Origin: Pachypanchax playfairii
Taxonomy: Eukaryota > Chordata > Actinopteri > Cyprinodontiformes > Aplocheilidae
Reading direction: 5' to 3'
Assembly: GCA_006937955.1 (NCBI GenBank)
Contig: SSNP01000245.1
Location: forward strand, 158,464 to 222,463
DNA length: 64,000 nucleotides
Under the pieces are notes generated by a model, which did not search any database, was not told the DNA's origin, and worked only from the letters and a program-made list of their open reading frames with translations. The translations under genes and the position numbers were made by a program. Shown here one piece after another: positions 26,392-40,770 of this stretch (its first letter is position 1; the number at the start of each line of letters is the position of its first letter).

Positions 26392-27124
26392 GGACTTTTC
26401 TTCTTATTGCTGGATGAATCTCCTGCAAACCTTGCCAGCCTCCACTGCCTGTGGATGTATTTACTCATAACAAGGGCTTAGGCCAATAAGAATATATGGT
26501 GATTTATACTGTGACCAGCAGAGGATTGTGTTGCCCCAATGCTTTAAGTATTTTACACTTTGCTAAACTCTCTGACACCTCCATGGATAAAATCCCCCAT
26601 TTGTGCTGGCCTCATCTCCACCTCTTGGCAGCTGTGCACCAAGTGACAACACAACAAATTGTGATCAAACACTGTCAAAACATGGAGGCAGGAAATGGAT
26701 CACAAACTGCTGATACAGTCTTTGACTTGGATATGCAGAAGAAATCTGTTGTAAACAGAAACGCATCATTTGTTACATCCAGCGCTCGATACTTAAACAT
26801 GTTTACATCATTCTACAGTCAAATAACTCAACTGGTACGTTGGGTCCTGCTCTTATTTTGATCCCATCCTATCAATCAAAATGAATGTTGTTATTGTTCA
26901 TAGAAATGTTTGGACAGTAAACTGCCCAACAATGTAGAGTTGGGTTAGGGTTCAATTCCAAACTGCATCTTTTTTAAATGTATATGATCAGTTGGTTAAA
27001 TATGTTTTTACCTGCCATTTTGCAGCTGCATGGATCATTCAGGATAAATGACATAGGCCATGTAGCATCAACAGTCAGTCTATAGAAGGAACGATGTCAT
27101 TCAACCAGGAATTTTTCATTTCTG

Positions 27125-27309
27125 CAGAGGTCACCAGTCCTGGTCCTTAGGACCCATTTAGCAAGTTTTATATTCCAACACACCTGATTTAAATTAACAT
27201 GCACAGGTTTCAGCATAGATTGACAAGATGCTGAGAAGATAATTAATTCCTTTCATTTCTGTATGTAGGAGGTATGGTGGGACCTGAGGACCAGGGTTTA
27301 GGACCTTTG
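27125..27309. mobile_element. Short palindromic element (MITE-like)
   Basis: The left arm AGAGGTCACCAGTCCTGGTC and the inverted right arm (CAAAGGTCCTAAACCCTGGT in reverse complement) share CCTGGTCCTYAGG. The core has ATTCCAACACACCTGATTTA, a word typical of abundant small fish repeats of this form. It is non-coding. Confidence 0.5.
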
Positions 27310-30300
27310 TTTAAACGTACAGTCCTGGATGTCATAATAAGATCTTCCATTCCTCATCCGATGCAGTCTGATGACATCACGCCAGTTTGTGAGTAACATG
27401 CAGGTCAATCAAGTTTAATTCTTTTTATTTTTACCAAGTGTCTTTCATGTAAAAAAAATGTAACCAAAAGGGTAAAAGGTGGTTTTCAAATATGAGAAAA
27501 GAGAAAGAGAGTAACTTCCTGCTGGAGTCGAACCCAGGTTTCTCATGTGACACCCCGCCCAATGATGGTGTGTTTGTTGCTGACAAAAGTCAATCAGTTT
27601 ATCAGAATTAAAACTGAGGAAAAGACAGCATAGAATAGGATTATAACGTGAAAAGATTTTTTTTCTTTAAAGCGTGTGGCAAAAATCAGACAAGTCAATG
27701 AATGAATGATCCAAAAACCTCCGGTACCACAAACCCTTTCCTCTTGTGTAAAGCGGTTCTCGCTGCATCTTTTATAAACTACTACAGTTGTTGCATTTCT
27801 TTATTCCCTTGGCTCTGCAGTATGGACAGGACCCATTTGTTCCTGCAGCCTTTAAGTATCCCAGTCTGTTGAATCCACTCTGATCATTAAGATCTTGTAC
27901 TTACTGTCTTTTTAAATATTTCTGACATACTTTTAAGATGTGCATTTCATCAACTGCTACATAAAAAAAAACAATAAAGTTTTGTTGTTTTGGATTATCA
28001 TCAAACACAGAGGTTCCTTTAAAAGGAGAAGGACAACAATCCATCAGATAATAAATTATGAGATTGTTTATAGTATTTTTATTTCGTATTTTCATTTTCG
28101 TTGCAGTCAGTGTTTCTACATTTGCTTTTTTAAACTCTCCTTCCACAATTTAAGTCACAAAAACAAATTATTTTTCCAGGACAAAACCTGATTTGGTGTT
28201 AAATGTAAAGCCTTTACTCAGTGTTGACATGATACATTTTGTTTTCTACCTGATTGAATTAAAAATACAAAACTTTATTTTCTATTAGCTATCTTGTAAA
28301 TTTTAATTAACTCTATGAACCAACTCCTTCCATATTCATCCACTAATCAGCCTCATGGAAGGAAAGTTTCCATGTTTGCACATAGATTTGAACTCAAGAA
28401 TTGACTCCATATTCAAGCTAATATAAACCTTTAGCTTTCTTACATTATCAACTGAAACTCTATATGGTCAGAGGCTGATATTATTCAAATACCTTCAACA
28501 GAAGGTCAAACAGAGTGTGCTGAAATCATAAAAAACCCACCCTATCTCATTATTTGAACATTTCTCTGGACAGTGGCAGGGGTGCAGTGCAGAGGAAATG
28601 GAATGATATATTGGTGCTGATCAATAGTCGATCTATAATGACTGTGTTGTTGAGCTTTCACTTTAGAATAATTTATATCTTTGCTGATCAATAACTAATC
28701 TTGGTCATAGTCAGGGCTGAAATAAAGAGGAGAATGATGACGGCAGTAGAAGTTCTGCTGGAATGTGTGAGAGACTGATGCCTCCCACTCTACACACATG
28801 CATGCGCACGCACATGCATGCGCACGCACACAAACACCAGTACGTACAGATTTTTGTCATCTAGCTCAGAAAGGAACTTTTTGGAGGTAAATAATTGATT
28901 TTGTGTAACATGCCATTTTCATTGATTTTTTATATTATTTGATGTGCTGGTGTTTATTTATGTGCACATGTCTATTAGCTCATGGGGAACATATTTGACT
29001 GTGTGCATCTCTGAGCATTTATTTGATGTACCTGTGTGTTGGCCTGCAGTGCAGAGGGGGCTGAACCCTTTGCCCTCAGATTAGCCTTTGGTTGATAGGA
29101 TTAGGCTCTAATGACTGAGACTTGGAAGACAAAGGGAGTTTCTGCAAAGAGGCTTAGATATGGAAGAATTAGCAGCAACCTTCCATTGCTCCTCTTTCCT
29201 TCTTTCTTGATTTTCTTGTGCTTCATTCGCTTCTTCTTTCCCTCTTGTTCAGTCTTTATGACCTTTACTCACATTGTTACTTGCATTCACTTTGTCTCTG
29301 CATGTCCTGTGAAATGCTCAGTTCAGTCCCTTCTTGCCATTTGATGAATGCACTTGTGAACCGGTCACTGTATTCAGGACAGAGCACTGCTTGTATCACT
29401 TTGATGAGCATTGCTGACAATTTAATTTTCTTACAAATAGTTTGAACCTTATTTAAACATTATCATAATATTCAGTGTGATCACACAATACTAAATCTTT
29501 TCTTTCAATGGCTCCAACCAAACCCAAAGTGCTCATTTTGGCTTCATTTATTTAACTTCAATTAAATATCTAAAACAGTGATTTAATAGAAGAGGCTGAC
29601 AGTCTTAAAAGTCATTGAAGTTTCCATTCTTTAAACTGTATTCCAGAACAAAAACAAGTCACTGGAGTAAACTGCAGTCAAAATCAAAGACGGTTGCAAT
29701 ATCAAAAGGACCTGGATTTTATCGTGTCTTATTAGCCTATGTGTTAAATGGTCTGATGTGCCAAGACCCTGCTCAGGTTCTAATTGCCTCAGTCTCAGAT
29801 GCTCTTTTAGAAGGAGTGGCAGCTTAAACGCAACACAACAACAGCAAAAGAGACGGATTTAGAGGAGATTTTCTGCCAGCTTACGTGGAGAGAAGAGAGC
29901 AGCTCCTTTTGTTGGCACAAAAAAAGGTTGTGTGTGCAGCGATATATTCATTGATGGATGAAACATTTAGAAGAGGGTTGCTCAATAAGCCTTGGTATTT
30001 TAATTTGGTGCAGAACATGTATTGTTTTTGGAGTCTTGTTTGACACAATGCTGGGAGAGGGAAGAACAATGAGAGAGGAATGATGATGAAGCCCAAAGTA
30101 ACAGGACAGGATGGACGTTGAGGTTTGTTTGGGAACTCATGTCATTTTGAAGCCTGACTGTTGGTTTACTGAGCCCCATCTGGGCTCTAATCTGACTGAG
30201 TTTCATGAACCTGACAGAGCAGAGCAAGCGAAACCACTGGCATTAGCACGCAGGACGTGCTGCGAGGTTGTCCAAAAGCCAGTCTTCTGTCAGTCTTAAT

Positions 30301-31172
30301 CCATTTATTGAGCTGTTTATTTAGTGTTTTGAGTTTCTTGCCAAAGTCATCATGTTAAGATCATTAGTTACAAGATATTGAAGGCTCTATCTGCACAAGT
30401 CCCAATGAGAGCGTCACGATTAAAAAAGATCAATGGTGAGTTAGGAAAGAACATTTTACTTTTACTTTTTCCAGCTGTATTTTCAGTAAACAGTAAAACA
30501 ACATCTTGTTTTTTTTTACACTCCTGAGTTACTGAGTGGATTTACACTAAAGCATTACGTTATGGATATAAAGGAAAGGAAAACATGAAATCTGTTTTGG
30601 GGTATTTTGATGCTGATTCTTCAGAAACTTTCACACTAAGATGCTTTAAAAAAACCTATTAGAGTAAAAAGATGTTCCCAGTAACCTTTTAATTTTTACA
30701 AAAACACTAAACATATTATGTCTTTATTGAAAACAATACAACATAACTTAAAAGAACAGCTGTCTTTTTAACATTTTCTCAATTTTAAACAGATAATCTG
30801 AACAAAATAGTTTCAACAATAATTTAAATATTTGGTGTTTTTCACACATTAAACATTAAAAAATAACTTAAATGAATGAGATTTAAAAAAATACTACCCA
30901 AACCTAAAATCCAATTTTCTGCTCGTTGGTGGGTCGGTACAGTTGTATCAGGATGAAAGTGACCTACTATCCCTTAAAATAACAGGAGGAGAGTTAATTT
31001 TGCACTTTTAATTACTCCACAGTGACTTTTTCTTACTTTGAAGTAAAAGTGTCCCAAATATTCTTGGAAAGTAATGGAAATGGAAACAATAAGCAATGGT
31101 GAGCATTACATGATGTGTTTAATAATATGATGTGAATCTTAGTGAACACTGTGGATCAGACCAAATGTCCAT
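27310..31172. other. Intergenic, no gene seen
   Basis: A pol III B-box-like word GGTTCGACTCC (minus strand, near 27535) hints at a decayed SINE. The rest is A+T-rich with chance ORFs. Confidence 0.6.
28796..28827. repeat. Two perfect 16-bp alternating purine-pyrimidine units
   Basis: ACATGCATGCGCACGC is repeated exactly twice. The alternating purine-pyrimidine pattern favours Z-DNA. Confidence 0.85.
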
Positions 31173-31255
31173 CAATCCTTAACCGGGGGATCGAACCCGC
31201 CATCTTTCAAATGAAGGGCGCTCACCCTTCCGCCAGACTACGCCGCTCACCGTTC
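31173..31255 (-). mobile_element. tRNA-derived SINE head
   Basis: The reverse complement holds a pol III A-box-like TAGTCTGGCGGAAGGG (about 31225-31243) and a B box GGTTCGATCC (31188-31197) at tRNA-like spacing. No proper anticodon stem or acceptor pairing forms, so this is a SINE, not a tRNA gene. Confidence 0.6.
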
Positions 31256-31944
31256 AAACTGCCGAGGCCAATATGCACTAAAATGCTTTGCACATGTGCT
31301 TAGAAAAGTGCTTATTCAAACAGCAGTCATGTATGTGAACTTACACACACGCTTTAGGTTTTCTCCTGTGTCACACACACACAGTCTGCTGGCTTTGATC
31401 TTGCACTGGGCACGAGATGAGGATCATATACAGCTTTGGTGCAATTACAGTGTGGTGAACTGGTAGAATAAAAAGGAGGTGTTTTAACTGAGCAGTAAAT
31501 GCAGGTAAGGGTCTTTATTAAACCAGATCAAGTTCCACTGATGTTGTCAGACAGAGACGGACTCTCAGACTTGTTTTATATATGTGCATGTGTGTTTTGA
31601 TGCAGGAATAATTCACATGCATTTTATGTCAGATCTGTAGACTTCGTTATATCACAGGAAACAATCATCTGAATTTAGCAGTGAGGAATTTAGCCACAGT
31701 GTAGAAACCTAAATATGACCTGCATGTCATTTACCTGTCTGAGAGAAAGGACATGTGATCAATCATGGTTTTGGGGATATGACCCCACTGAGCTTGTTAT
31801 AGTGCCTGATGGGTGAAAGGTCAGTCTCTAAAATGTTTATGCTCAGCCTTGTGATGTTGACTTCCCTGGGATGATCGAATGAACCCACACTGCTCCTATC
31901 AGCTGTAGAGTTACAAAAAAAACACAATAAAATATGTCTGTAAA

Positions 31945-32025
31945 TGAGTTCAGCTGGATTCAAACCAGCAACCTTCTGGTTACTGGACGACCTGCTCTAC
32001 TTCCTGAGCCACGGCCGCCCCTATT
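31945..32025 (-). mobile_element. tRNA-derived SINE head, second type
   Basis: The reverse complement begins GGGGCGGCCGTGGCTCAGGA and carries the B box GGTTTGAATCC (31956-31966). This is a common teleost SINE head. It lies about 0.7 kb from the other SINE and has the same orientation. Confidence 0.65.
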
Positions 32026-35000
32026 AACTCAAAAGATGATCATTGTGGGTCTTTAATGTATTTTTTATGGTGGATCTTTCTTGTAACTTTTTACACCTCA
32101 CTGCCCATAAGTAGAAAGACATTAGTCACATTTGTTTGTTGCTACAGGGTGTGATTCCAAATGCCACTGTAGACACCACTGTTATGGTGTTCTCTCCATC
32201 AAGGTGCTGGAGTGTTATAGCATTAGCCCTTGTTATGCTATTTGGACTGATGTATGCAACAATCCACAACTTGAATTTATCTAGAACAGCCATAGTACAT
32301 TTGGTTAATATTGGCATTAGTAAAAGCTGTTTAATGTCATTCCTGCACAGTACATGATAAATACTTTAACATTACACAATTAATTGGTATTACAGCAACT
32401 TACAAATATGTTGAATCAACATGACTTTTACACCGAGTAGTGAAGTAAATATTTTGGTTTGAGAAACAAAGAGGACAGTTGGCCTTATTCTGATCATGTG
32501 ATCTAAATATTGGCTCTACGTTATTATTTTACAATCATACTGTAGTTGATTAAAGTTAGACTAAATTTACAATTATCAACTGCAACTGAAGAGTAAAATT
32601 TGAAAACAAACTACATGAAAAACTTTCATACGTGATACAAAAAAATTGATACATTCGTTGTATAATTGATACAAGAAAAACATGTAGTATTCAAATCAAC
32701 ATGAGTCTCATATGGAACAGAGAATGAATCAATATTTACATGTAAATTCTACAGTTTTCCAGTGTTTCAGCAGCGATTTTGCACTCAGACTTTAACCTTG
32801 AAATATTTGAAGTGAGATTTATATAAGTTTGATGTTTTGTTGAAGTGGTTTGTAAGTGATACTGAAAATGATGAGAACAGGAACATAAACTCTTCCTGCA
32901 GTGGAAGTTCTGGTGGTTTGGTGGTGAGCAGGCGGTCCAGGCACAATGTAATCACTGCTAACATGTCAGTCGGCACTGATCGACTGTGTCACCACTTTGG
33001 ATGAAAACAGTGTTTTTTCCCTTCTGATGGGAAACTTAGAGTAATCAGCCAAAGTCTCTCTGTTTTACTTTTTCGGTTGAAAAAAAAAATCTGTTTATAA
33101 TCAGTTTTTTGGTCAGTTTGTTCAAAATCCAACAGAACTGATTAACTTTTGCTAAAATAAAACCTCACTGTTTATATTTCAGCATGAGTACTCACTCTGA
33201 TGATAATTTGGGTGTTTTCAGTTTATTCTTTAAAAAGATTTAAAGTTGCAGTATTTAAAACACACACGTATACCGGTATATGTATATGACGCTTATATGA
33301 CTGAAAATAAAGCTAGAATTTTAGTGAAAGCACTTTTGAAAGAAACTATAAAAGATCTATTAATTCTTGTAATTGTACAGCTGTTTTATGCAAACTTAGA
33401 AAAACTGCTCTTTAAACTACAAAGTACAGTATAGTTAAGATAAGATTATAAGATTAAACTCATGAATAAATATAATTATAGGTGAAGTTAATTGCTTGTA
33501 CGGCAATGGGCATTTATAACTTGCATAAAATCCAAGTTTTTTTAGCTCAGGTCACATGAACCCATCATATTCCTGGTGACAACTTCAAGGAAACGGATCG
33601 CTGTGCAGATCTTTGATAATGTTGTTCATTTTAATGACAAATTATTTACTCTTCATTCCCACTCTGGAGGTGATGCAACATGTGGCTCCTTGGAATAGAA
33701 AGGAGTCACATTCACAGGTTTCGTTCAGCATTTAAAAACTCAAGAAGCTCAAAACGTGAGAGGGAAGAATAATTATCTGAGGCAGGTGTGGTACAATGTG
33801 TCATAAACAACTAGAAGAAAAAGAAGAAGAACAAAAGGTATAAAGATAGAGGTGTCAAACATGAGTGTGTGCCAAGTCGTCTGTTGTTGTCTTTTGATGG
33901 TTGTGACACTTGTGATAATTAACAAAAGTCATGTTGAATACATTTACATCAAATCACGCTACCTTGATTCTTTGACAGTTTCCATGGAGGAACTTTTTGT
34001 CATTGTTTGAAGAACCTTGGCAGACTCTTGTGTTTACTACAATGAAACCACAGTTAGAGTGAGGCAGACTTCTGCACTCCACCACACCGCTGACATTTGT
34101 TGTTATAACTGAAATTTCTGCTTTGAAAGCTTCTTTATACAAGTATCCTGAGGATTGTACAGTATCAATGAGAGCTTAGATGAGATGATGTGACCACTGA
34201 CCTCTTCATGAACTTCAGTAGAGATAACTTTGTTTAGAAGAGATGGCAGTAACCGCTACAGTCAATCAGTATGTTTGGTAATCTGATTCGCTTCTGCAAG
34301 AATGGATGACTGCCCTGCTGATGAACTCCAGTGCACATTTCTGACCCCATATACCAAAAACTCACTCTAAATGTTATTGAAAGAGCAAATTATAAAAATC
34401 ACTAAGTCTGTCTTTAAATTGTTTAAATGAGTTGCATTCAAAATGATGGCCAACACATGACAAATGACATTTTTCTCACACATCTCAGGACATATTATAA
34501 GGGGGTTTCCTCTGTTTGCAGCCGAGTTCTATTTACATCTGGATTGGTTTGTTACTGGACTTTCAGTCACCCGCAGTATTCAGATTAAAAAACCAGAGAG
34601 GAAGCAACTTTACTGGTCTGATTTATGTAACGACATATGATGTAACTACTGTCAGATAACCTTCTGTAATTCAGTTTGTGACATTTAATTGTATTTATTT
34701 ATTGTATTTGTTAAGTCAGTATTAAAAAGTAGTGCTGTTATTTGTTACGTTTCCTGAATAAATCACAATTCCTGCATGTTTTTATTATTAAATGGTTATT
34801 TAAATACATTTTTATTGTTGTTTATATAATTGTAGTTTTTCCTCAATATTTAAAAGAAAGTTATGTTGTATTCTTAAAGAAAATGTTTCATTTGGTTATT
34901 AAAATGTAAAAATGAGCAACGCTTGTAATTAACACACAGGGTCATGCATTTCTGTGAGAAATTATTTATTTAATGACAAGATGATTCATAAAGCAGCTTA

Positions 35001-35465
35001 AAAGCTCACCTTCATCAACCTATAGTGAATTAATGTTGCACGTTTAATGTATAGTCTTTTAATTTACATGTTTTATGTATTTTCAGTTTGTGGGTGTTAC
35101 AGCTGATTTTCCTGGTGTCTATGCGTTTAGTGCAGCCTGTGATCAGTCAGAAACCAAAATCTGCCAGCTGCTCTGACAAGATATGTGTCTATTTCATGTC
35201 AGACACATTTTTGGCTGAAATCTGAAAAATAAGTATGTGTTACATTGAACACATAATCTATTCACTGGACATAATTTACTTTGACTCCTGAACTGATGTT
35301 TGTAAGACATTTATCAGCGAAGATGTTTACTTGATTGATTTTAAGTTTTATAAGAAAAACACTATAGTTTAGTAACCATCATGATAATCCAGGTTTAAAC
35401 TCATGTCGGTAATATATAATGCTTAATCTATATTCATATTCATATCTGAGCTACAACAACACTTG
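32026..35465. other. Intergenic, A+T-rich, no gene seen
   Basis: No repeat family or coding exon recognised. Confidence 0.65.
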
Positions 35466-35524
35466 AATTTCCCTTCGGGGATTAATAAAGTATTTTTGAT
35501 TTGATTTGATTTTGATTTGATTAT
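35466..35524 (+). mobile_element. Retroelement 3' tail, plus strand
   Basis: AATTTCCCTTCGGGGATTAA, then TAAAGTA and repeated TTTGATTTGA, matches the common 3' end of fish L2-type LINEs and their SINEs. Only the tail is recognisable. Confidence 0.5.
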
Positions 35525-36225
35525 CTATATTTAAATCTATAATGAATTGCATTATTAAGGTATTGAGCTTACACAGACTTCAGTCATGTGATCATGTGAT
35601 GATGTTTCTCTGGGGTGTGCTGGTTTATTACTCCTGGCCTGTGCTCTCGGCCGCTGCTGCCTGAACTCACACCCATCCAGGAGAAGATCAGTCTTCACAC
35701 CTCGTCTGCAGCCTCTTCCCAGCACGCCGTCATTTTGTTCCCCTCCTGGTTTTATAGCTCAACTCCAACACCCAGTTCTTTCCGCTTGTCCTCTCCTCAT
35801 CATCATCCTTCATCCCTCTGCTTTGCTGCACTCATTTTTTCGCACTTTCTCTCCCACCACCTTCTATACTCTTCCTCTGAGGTGCTGATCAATTCACAGT
35901 CTCCCTGGGAGGTGTAAGAACCCCCATGCCCCCCCCATCCTCACCCATCCACCTGTACACCTCCACCCTTACTAGTGCTATTGCCTGCCACCCTTCACTG
36001 TCTCCTCACCCACAGTCCTTCATCCATACACTTCTTTTTTGCCCTTTGAAAGAGTGGATCTCTTGTGATGATAATATTCTGTTCTTTCTTTCCTCCTTTT
36101 GGTTTAAAACTCCATCCGTCTCTTCTGCTCTCTGCAAAAGTGTCTGTGACACCATTAACACACCTGAAATAATAGTGCTGGTGACAAATGCTGCTGGAAG
36201 ACTTTAAAGAGAGTTGTAAGTTGGA

Positions 36226-37005
<780 letters not shown>

Positions 37006-39426
37006 TGTGTGTGTTAGTGAGGGTATGTTCTCTTTCTATCTGTGTGGTTAATTCAGACACTGCAGTCTTTCAGAGTAAGAGTGGAACTGCTGACCCTGTG
37101 ACCAGTAGAACAATGTGAAAATTGACTGGCTGCATCCAGCTCTTATTCCAGAAACCTGCTGTGAATGTGTGTCTGAATGTAAACGTTATAGGTCTATAAA
37201 TGTATGAGTACATCTAGCTTCACACCGTTCTCACCAGACAGGAAAGCAGCTGTTTATCACGTATGTATCGATAGGTGTGATGGAGTGATCCCAGTGTTTC
37301 TGTCACATCTGAAGCCACTCAGGTTCAGTCAGTCACACTTCTTTATCATTATTCCACATGTTCACGTTAATGCCACACCTAACAGCTGTTCTGCAGCAGA
37401 ACAGACCTGTTTGTCTTACTTTCAAGTTTTGAGAGTGAATCAAAACTATAATTTAAATTAGAAAGTTTGAGATCTAGTAAGATTTTTTCCAGTCTAGTAG
37501 GTCTTATTGATGTTGCACATCTAATCTAATGTTTAGGTGCTTGTATCTGCTGAGTTTAGGAATTCAGAAGTTTAAATTTACTGTGCTCTTACTGACAGTT
37601 AAAAATGGCACATAATCAAAGTCAACACTTTGAAATGCACTTTGCATGATCCATTATTTATTGACAGGTCCATTTCTAAACAGACATAAAGGTTATTAAA
37701 GTTGAATTTGAAACATACATTGCAATGATTCAGCACAGAAAATATAGAAACCCTGAAATTTCAATAAATGCAGTTTACTCATGATGATTAGCTGTAAATC
37801 TATGTGGCAGGAGCTCCACATTTCATCCCAGCAGTGAGAGGCGCAATCCTCTTGTCCTGCCTGCAGTTTCCCAGACTTCCGGTAGAAGGCGCAAATGATT
37901 AAGCAGTAAAGTGTGAGTGAAGCGAGAGAAGCTCAGATAAACATTTGGGCCAAACTGCAGAATTCAGCAGGAGGAACAGTCCCAGAGGAAAGCGTAAACC
38001 TTGATTAAAAACACAATTAAAACATATCAGATTGATTGCATAATCCTGAGATGCATTAGGAGAATATTTTACAAGGCCAGCAGAAAAACTCAGAGACAGC
38101 ACTTCATATGAGACAACTTGAATTTCCTTTTCTTAAACATGAATGTAACTCCTTCATGAAAAGCACAATTAACTTCACTGAGAAACTGACGCGTTTTGCT
38201 TTTAATGTTTTTCATTGTAAACAATTAACAACTGATTTTAGCACATAAAGCACACTGAATCGCTTTTCTGATATTACACGCGCATGATGTCTAATTTTCT
38301 GAGTTATCACACCAAGTTGTGACTTAGAAACACAAGAGATAATTCACTTATACAAAGCAGAGCGTCTTTTTTGAATAAGAAAAAAACTATATTCGACGCT
38401 CACGGCGCTAATGAACCCGAATTGAAGTTCTGACAAGCGATAAGTTTCATATAATTAGATGAAGTGTGAAAACTTTGCTGCAGTGACACAAACCAGAGTC
38501 TCAGTGGCCTTCTGTGCAGATCTCAACATGTTTGGGCGCAGATCCGCGAGGCTGCAGAAAGTTTGACCTCCGTTTGACTTCTGCTGCCATTTGTTCCTCA
38601 GGCAGACGATCACAACCAGTCAAGTATAGTTGGATCTAAATATCTAACCTGCAGGACTGTTTATTTATTTGACGGGGGGGGGGGGGGGGGGGGGGGGGNG
38701 GGAAGCACTGAGTAAAAGTGATGTAACTTTGTATTTTTCCCCAAGAAGATCTGGATTATGTGATGGAAAGACACTGACATGCTCATATTAAACATACAGA
38801 GATTTAGAAACTAACATTTTTTCGGATGTGTGAACTTCACTCATTGTTTTTCTTCGTTAGTCGAAACGCAGAGACGCAACTAACAAAGCTTTCATTAGTT
38901 TCTGCAGTCAAACATCCTGTCAGTTTGTACTCAGCCGTTTGGAAGTAAAATGTACTGATTTTATTCAAACGACTCAGTGCATTACCGTCACCGCAAAGCG
39001 GATTAAGCAGAAGTGACGGTATTTGCCCGCATGCTCTCCTTCAGGATACCAAAACGCACTGACCCTCACAGAAAGAGCAGCTCCAGGAGACACGGCGCTG
39101 CTCCAATTTATTTTTATGGATGCTAATTGAAGAGGCTTAATTGCTTTATAATGCCACGGTATTATTTTACAATCAACAAGCGTTGATGTGAACTCATTTC
39201 ATGCTCATTTTCAGTGCGTAGCCTACTTCTTCAGTAAGTCTCGAAAGTTTGATGTGTTGTGAGGTGAGCTGCTCCATCAGGACTGGTTCACACAAATTCA
39301 TCTGAAAATAGACTTAAACTGCAGCTTCACTTACAGGTTAAATAAATTCACCTTAAGAAATGGGTCGAATCGTTAGCCTGTAGTATTTCATTGTTTATTC
39401 TCTATTCAAATAAACAAAGGGAGAGT
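37006..39426. other. Upstream flank of the meis1 promoter region
   Basis: Non-coding. It contains the poly-G run at 38674. CpG dinucleotides become more frequent from about 38.5 kb onward. Confidence 0.6.
38674..38702. repeat. Poly-G run with an N, likely assembly uncertainty
   Basis: A run of G with an N at 38699. The true length is not reliable. Confidence 0.9.
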
Positions 39427-39522
39427 TTACTTACCACTGGTATAACAAACTGGACAAGTCAGCCCGTGCTTAATGCGGTGTTTCTGTGCGTGAAAGTCCG
39501 TGCCTCTTGGCTTCTGTGACAT
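39427..39522 (-). other. Candidate divergent first exon (short ORF with CPVC, strong donor)
   Basis: On the minus strand an ATG at 39522 opens a 31-codon frame, starting MSQKPRGTDF and containing TCPVC. It runs into a perfect 5' splice site (GTAAGT; exon end at 39435), and the frame stops two codons into the intron. It points away from meis1, in CpG-containing sequence 2.6 kb upstream. The Kozak context is weak and I recognise no protein family. It could be the first exon of a divergent lncRNA or a chance pairing. Confidence 0.25.
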
Positions 39523-40549
39523 CCGCACCCCGGAGCCTCGTCGGCTGGACTGCGGAAGGATTTAACAGTCATGAAATGACTGTAAAATTGCCCCGTCGGA
39601 TCCCACCGTTTGGGATTTAGTACCTCAGGATTCACAGCTGCATGTGTGAAGCCGCATTATCGTGTTATGACACCGACTGTGGCACAGAGGGCAGATGATC
39701 GATGACTGAACGCTCTGCACGAGAAGAAAAAACAAACTTCAAACAGGTTGTCAACGACAAGCGACACCTCCTGAGCGTAATCAGGAGATATTACAGCTCT
39801 TCTACTCACTCTGTTCACTCAGTGTTCTCCTCCTGAGGAGGAACCTACATGTCAAAAACTAACAAAAAACTAAATACTAACAGCTTTTAGGGATCTCTGA
39901 AATTTAACCAAAAAACTAAAGATGCTGTTGTTATTTCGTTTTTTAAATCTCATCATAACATATTAAATATCTCATTATTATTTCATACAAATACTGAAAT
40001 AGTTCGATATGCTTTTAAATTAAACTAAAATAATCGTTTTGAAAAGACAAACTAAATCCAATAGGATTTATAAATCTTTATGTCCTGACCAGGAATCCAA
40101 CAAGATTATTTAAAATAAAATAACTATCTGAATCATTTGTATTCAGGTATTATTAATCTTATAATTAAAGCAACACTTTCCTGTATTTCTGCCATAAATT
40201 CTATGTTCTCACACAGAAATTAACAAACATTTGCCAAAGATTTAGAAGTTTTTACAAACAGAAGCAGGCGCAACTAAATGAAATGAAGCCAATAACTGAG
40301 TTTTTATTAATCCAAAACCAGCAATTCGTGTCTATTTTTTTATAATAAGACGCTTGAAAGACTGACTGAGGCTGAAAAAGAGTTCGTTGTAATAAAAGCA
40401 TGAGTGTGTGTTCTCGCGCGCGGCTGCGTGAGCGTGCGCTGGTGAGAAAGTAAACGAAACTCAAATGGATGTTTGGTCAAATATTCTGTTTTAGGGAAGT
40501 TTCTGACTCTAGAAGCCCCCAGATGCACAAAGTGTGTGTTTTCTCCCCG

Positions 40550-40770
40550 CAGACGATGTTTTCCTTTGCGTCTGCTCGCGAATGTGGCCTAAAAACCGAT
40601 CAATCAACTCCGGATCGATAATGTGGGGAGCCAATAGGGGGCTCCCATCTCTGTGCCTCTCTGCCATTGGACAGGCCGGGCAGACTGGAGCGACCCATTC
40701 AGCGCAGCTGTGGGGGAGACGCATGGACATCATTAAATGGCTTTTACGCATAAAAAACACCTCAAAGAGC
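40550..40770 (+). promoter_or_regulatory. Candidate upstream promoter/enhancer block of meis1
   Basis: A compact repeat-free block holds a Pbx/Hox-type ATCAATCA (40599-40606), a CCAAT box (40631-40635), an inverted CCAAT (ATTGG, 40666-40670), an inverted repeat GGGAGCC/GGCTCCC around the first CCAAT, an E-box CAGCTG, and a TTTTACGCATAAAA homeobox-like site. Paired, opposed CCAAT boxes about 35 bp apart suit NF-Y binding. The block lies about 1.4-1.6 kb upstream of the start codon. It could be a distal promoter or enhancer. Confidence 0.45.

Larger units (their letters stand above)
22411..27124. other. Intergenic, no gene seen; candidate conserved block at 25.4-25.9 kb
   Basis: Short ORFs only. 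The block at 25420-25870 has high complexity and homeobox/octamer-like words. Confidence 0.6.

Noticed and set aside
27520..27560. A third tRNA-derived SINE from a B-box-like GGTTCGACTCC
   Set aside because: No convincing A box or SINE body was found, so it is not listed as a feature.
31173..32025. Possible genuine tRNA genes
   Set aside because: B boxes are present but the acceptor and anticodon stems do not pair; SINE heads explain them better.
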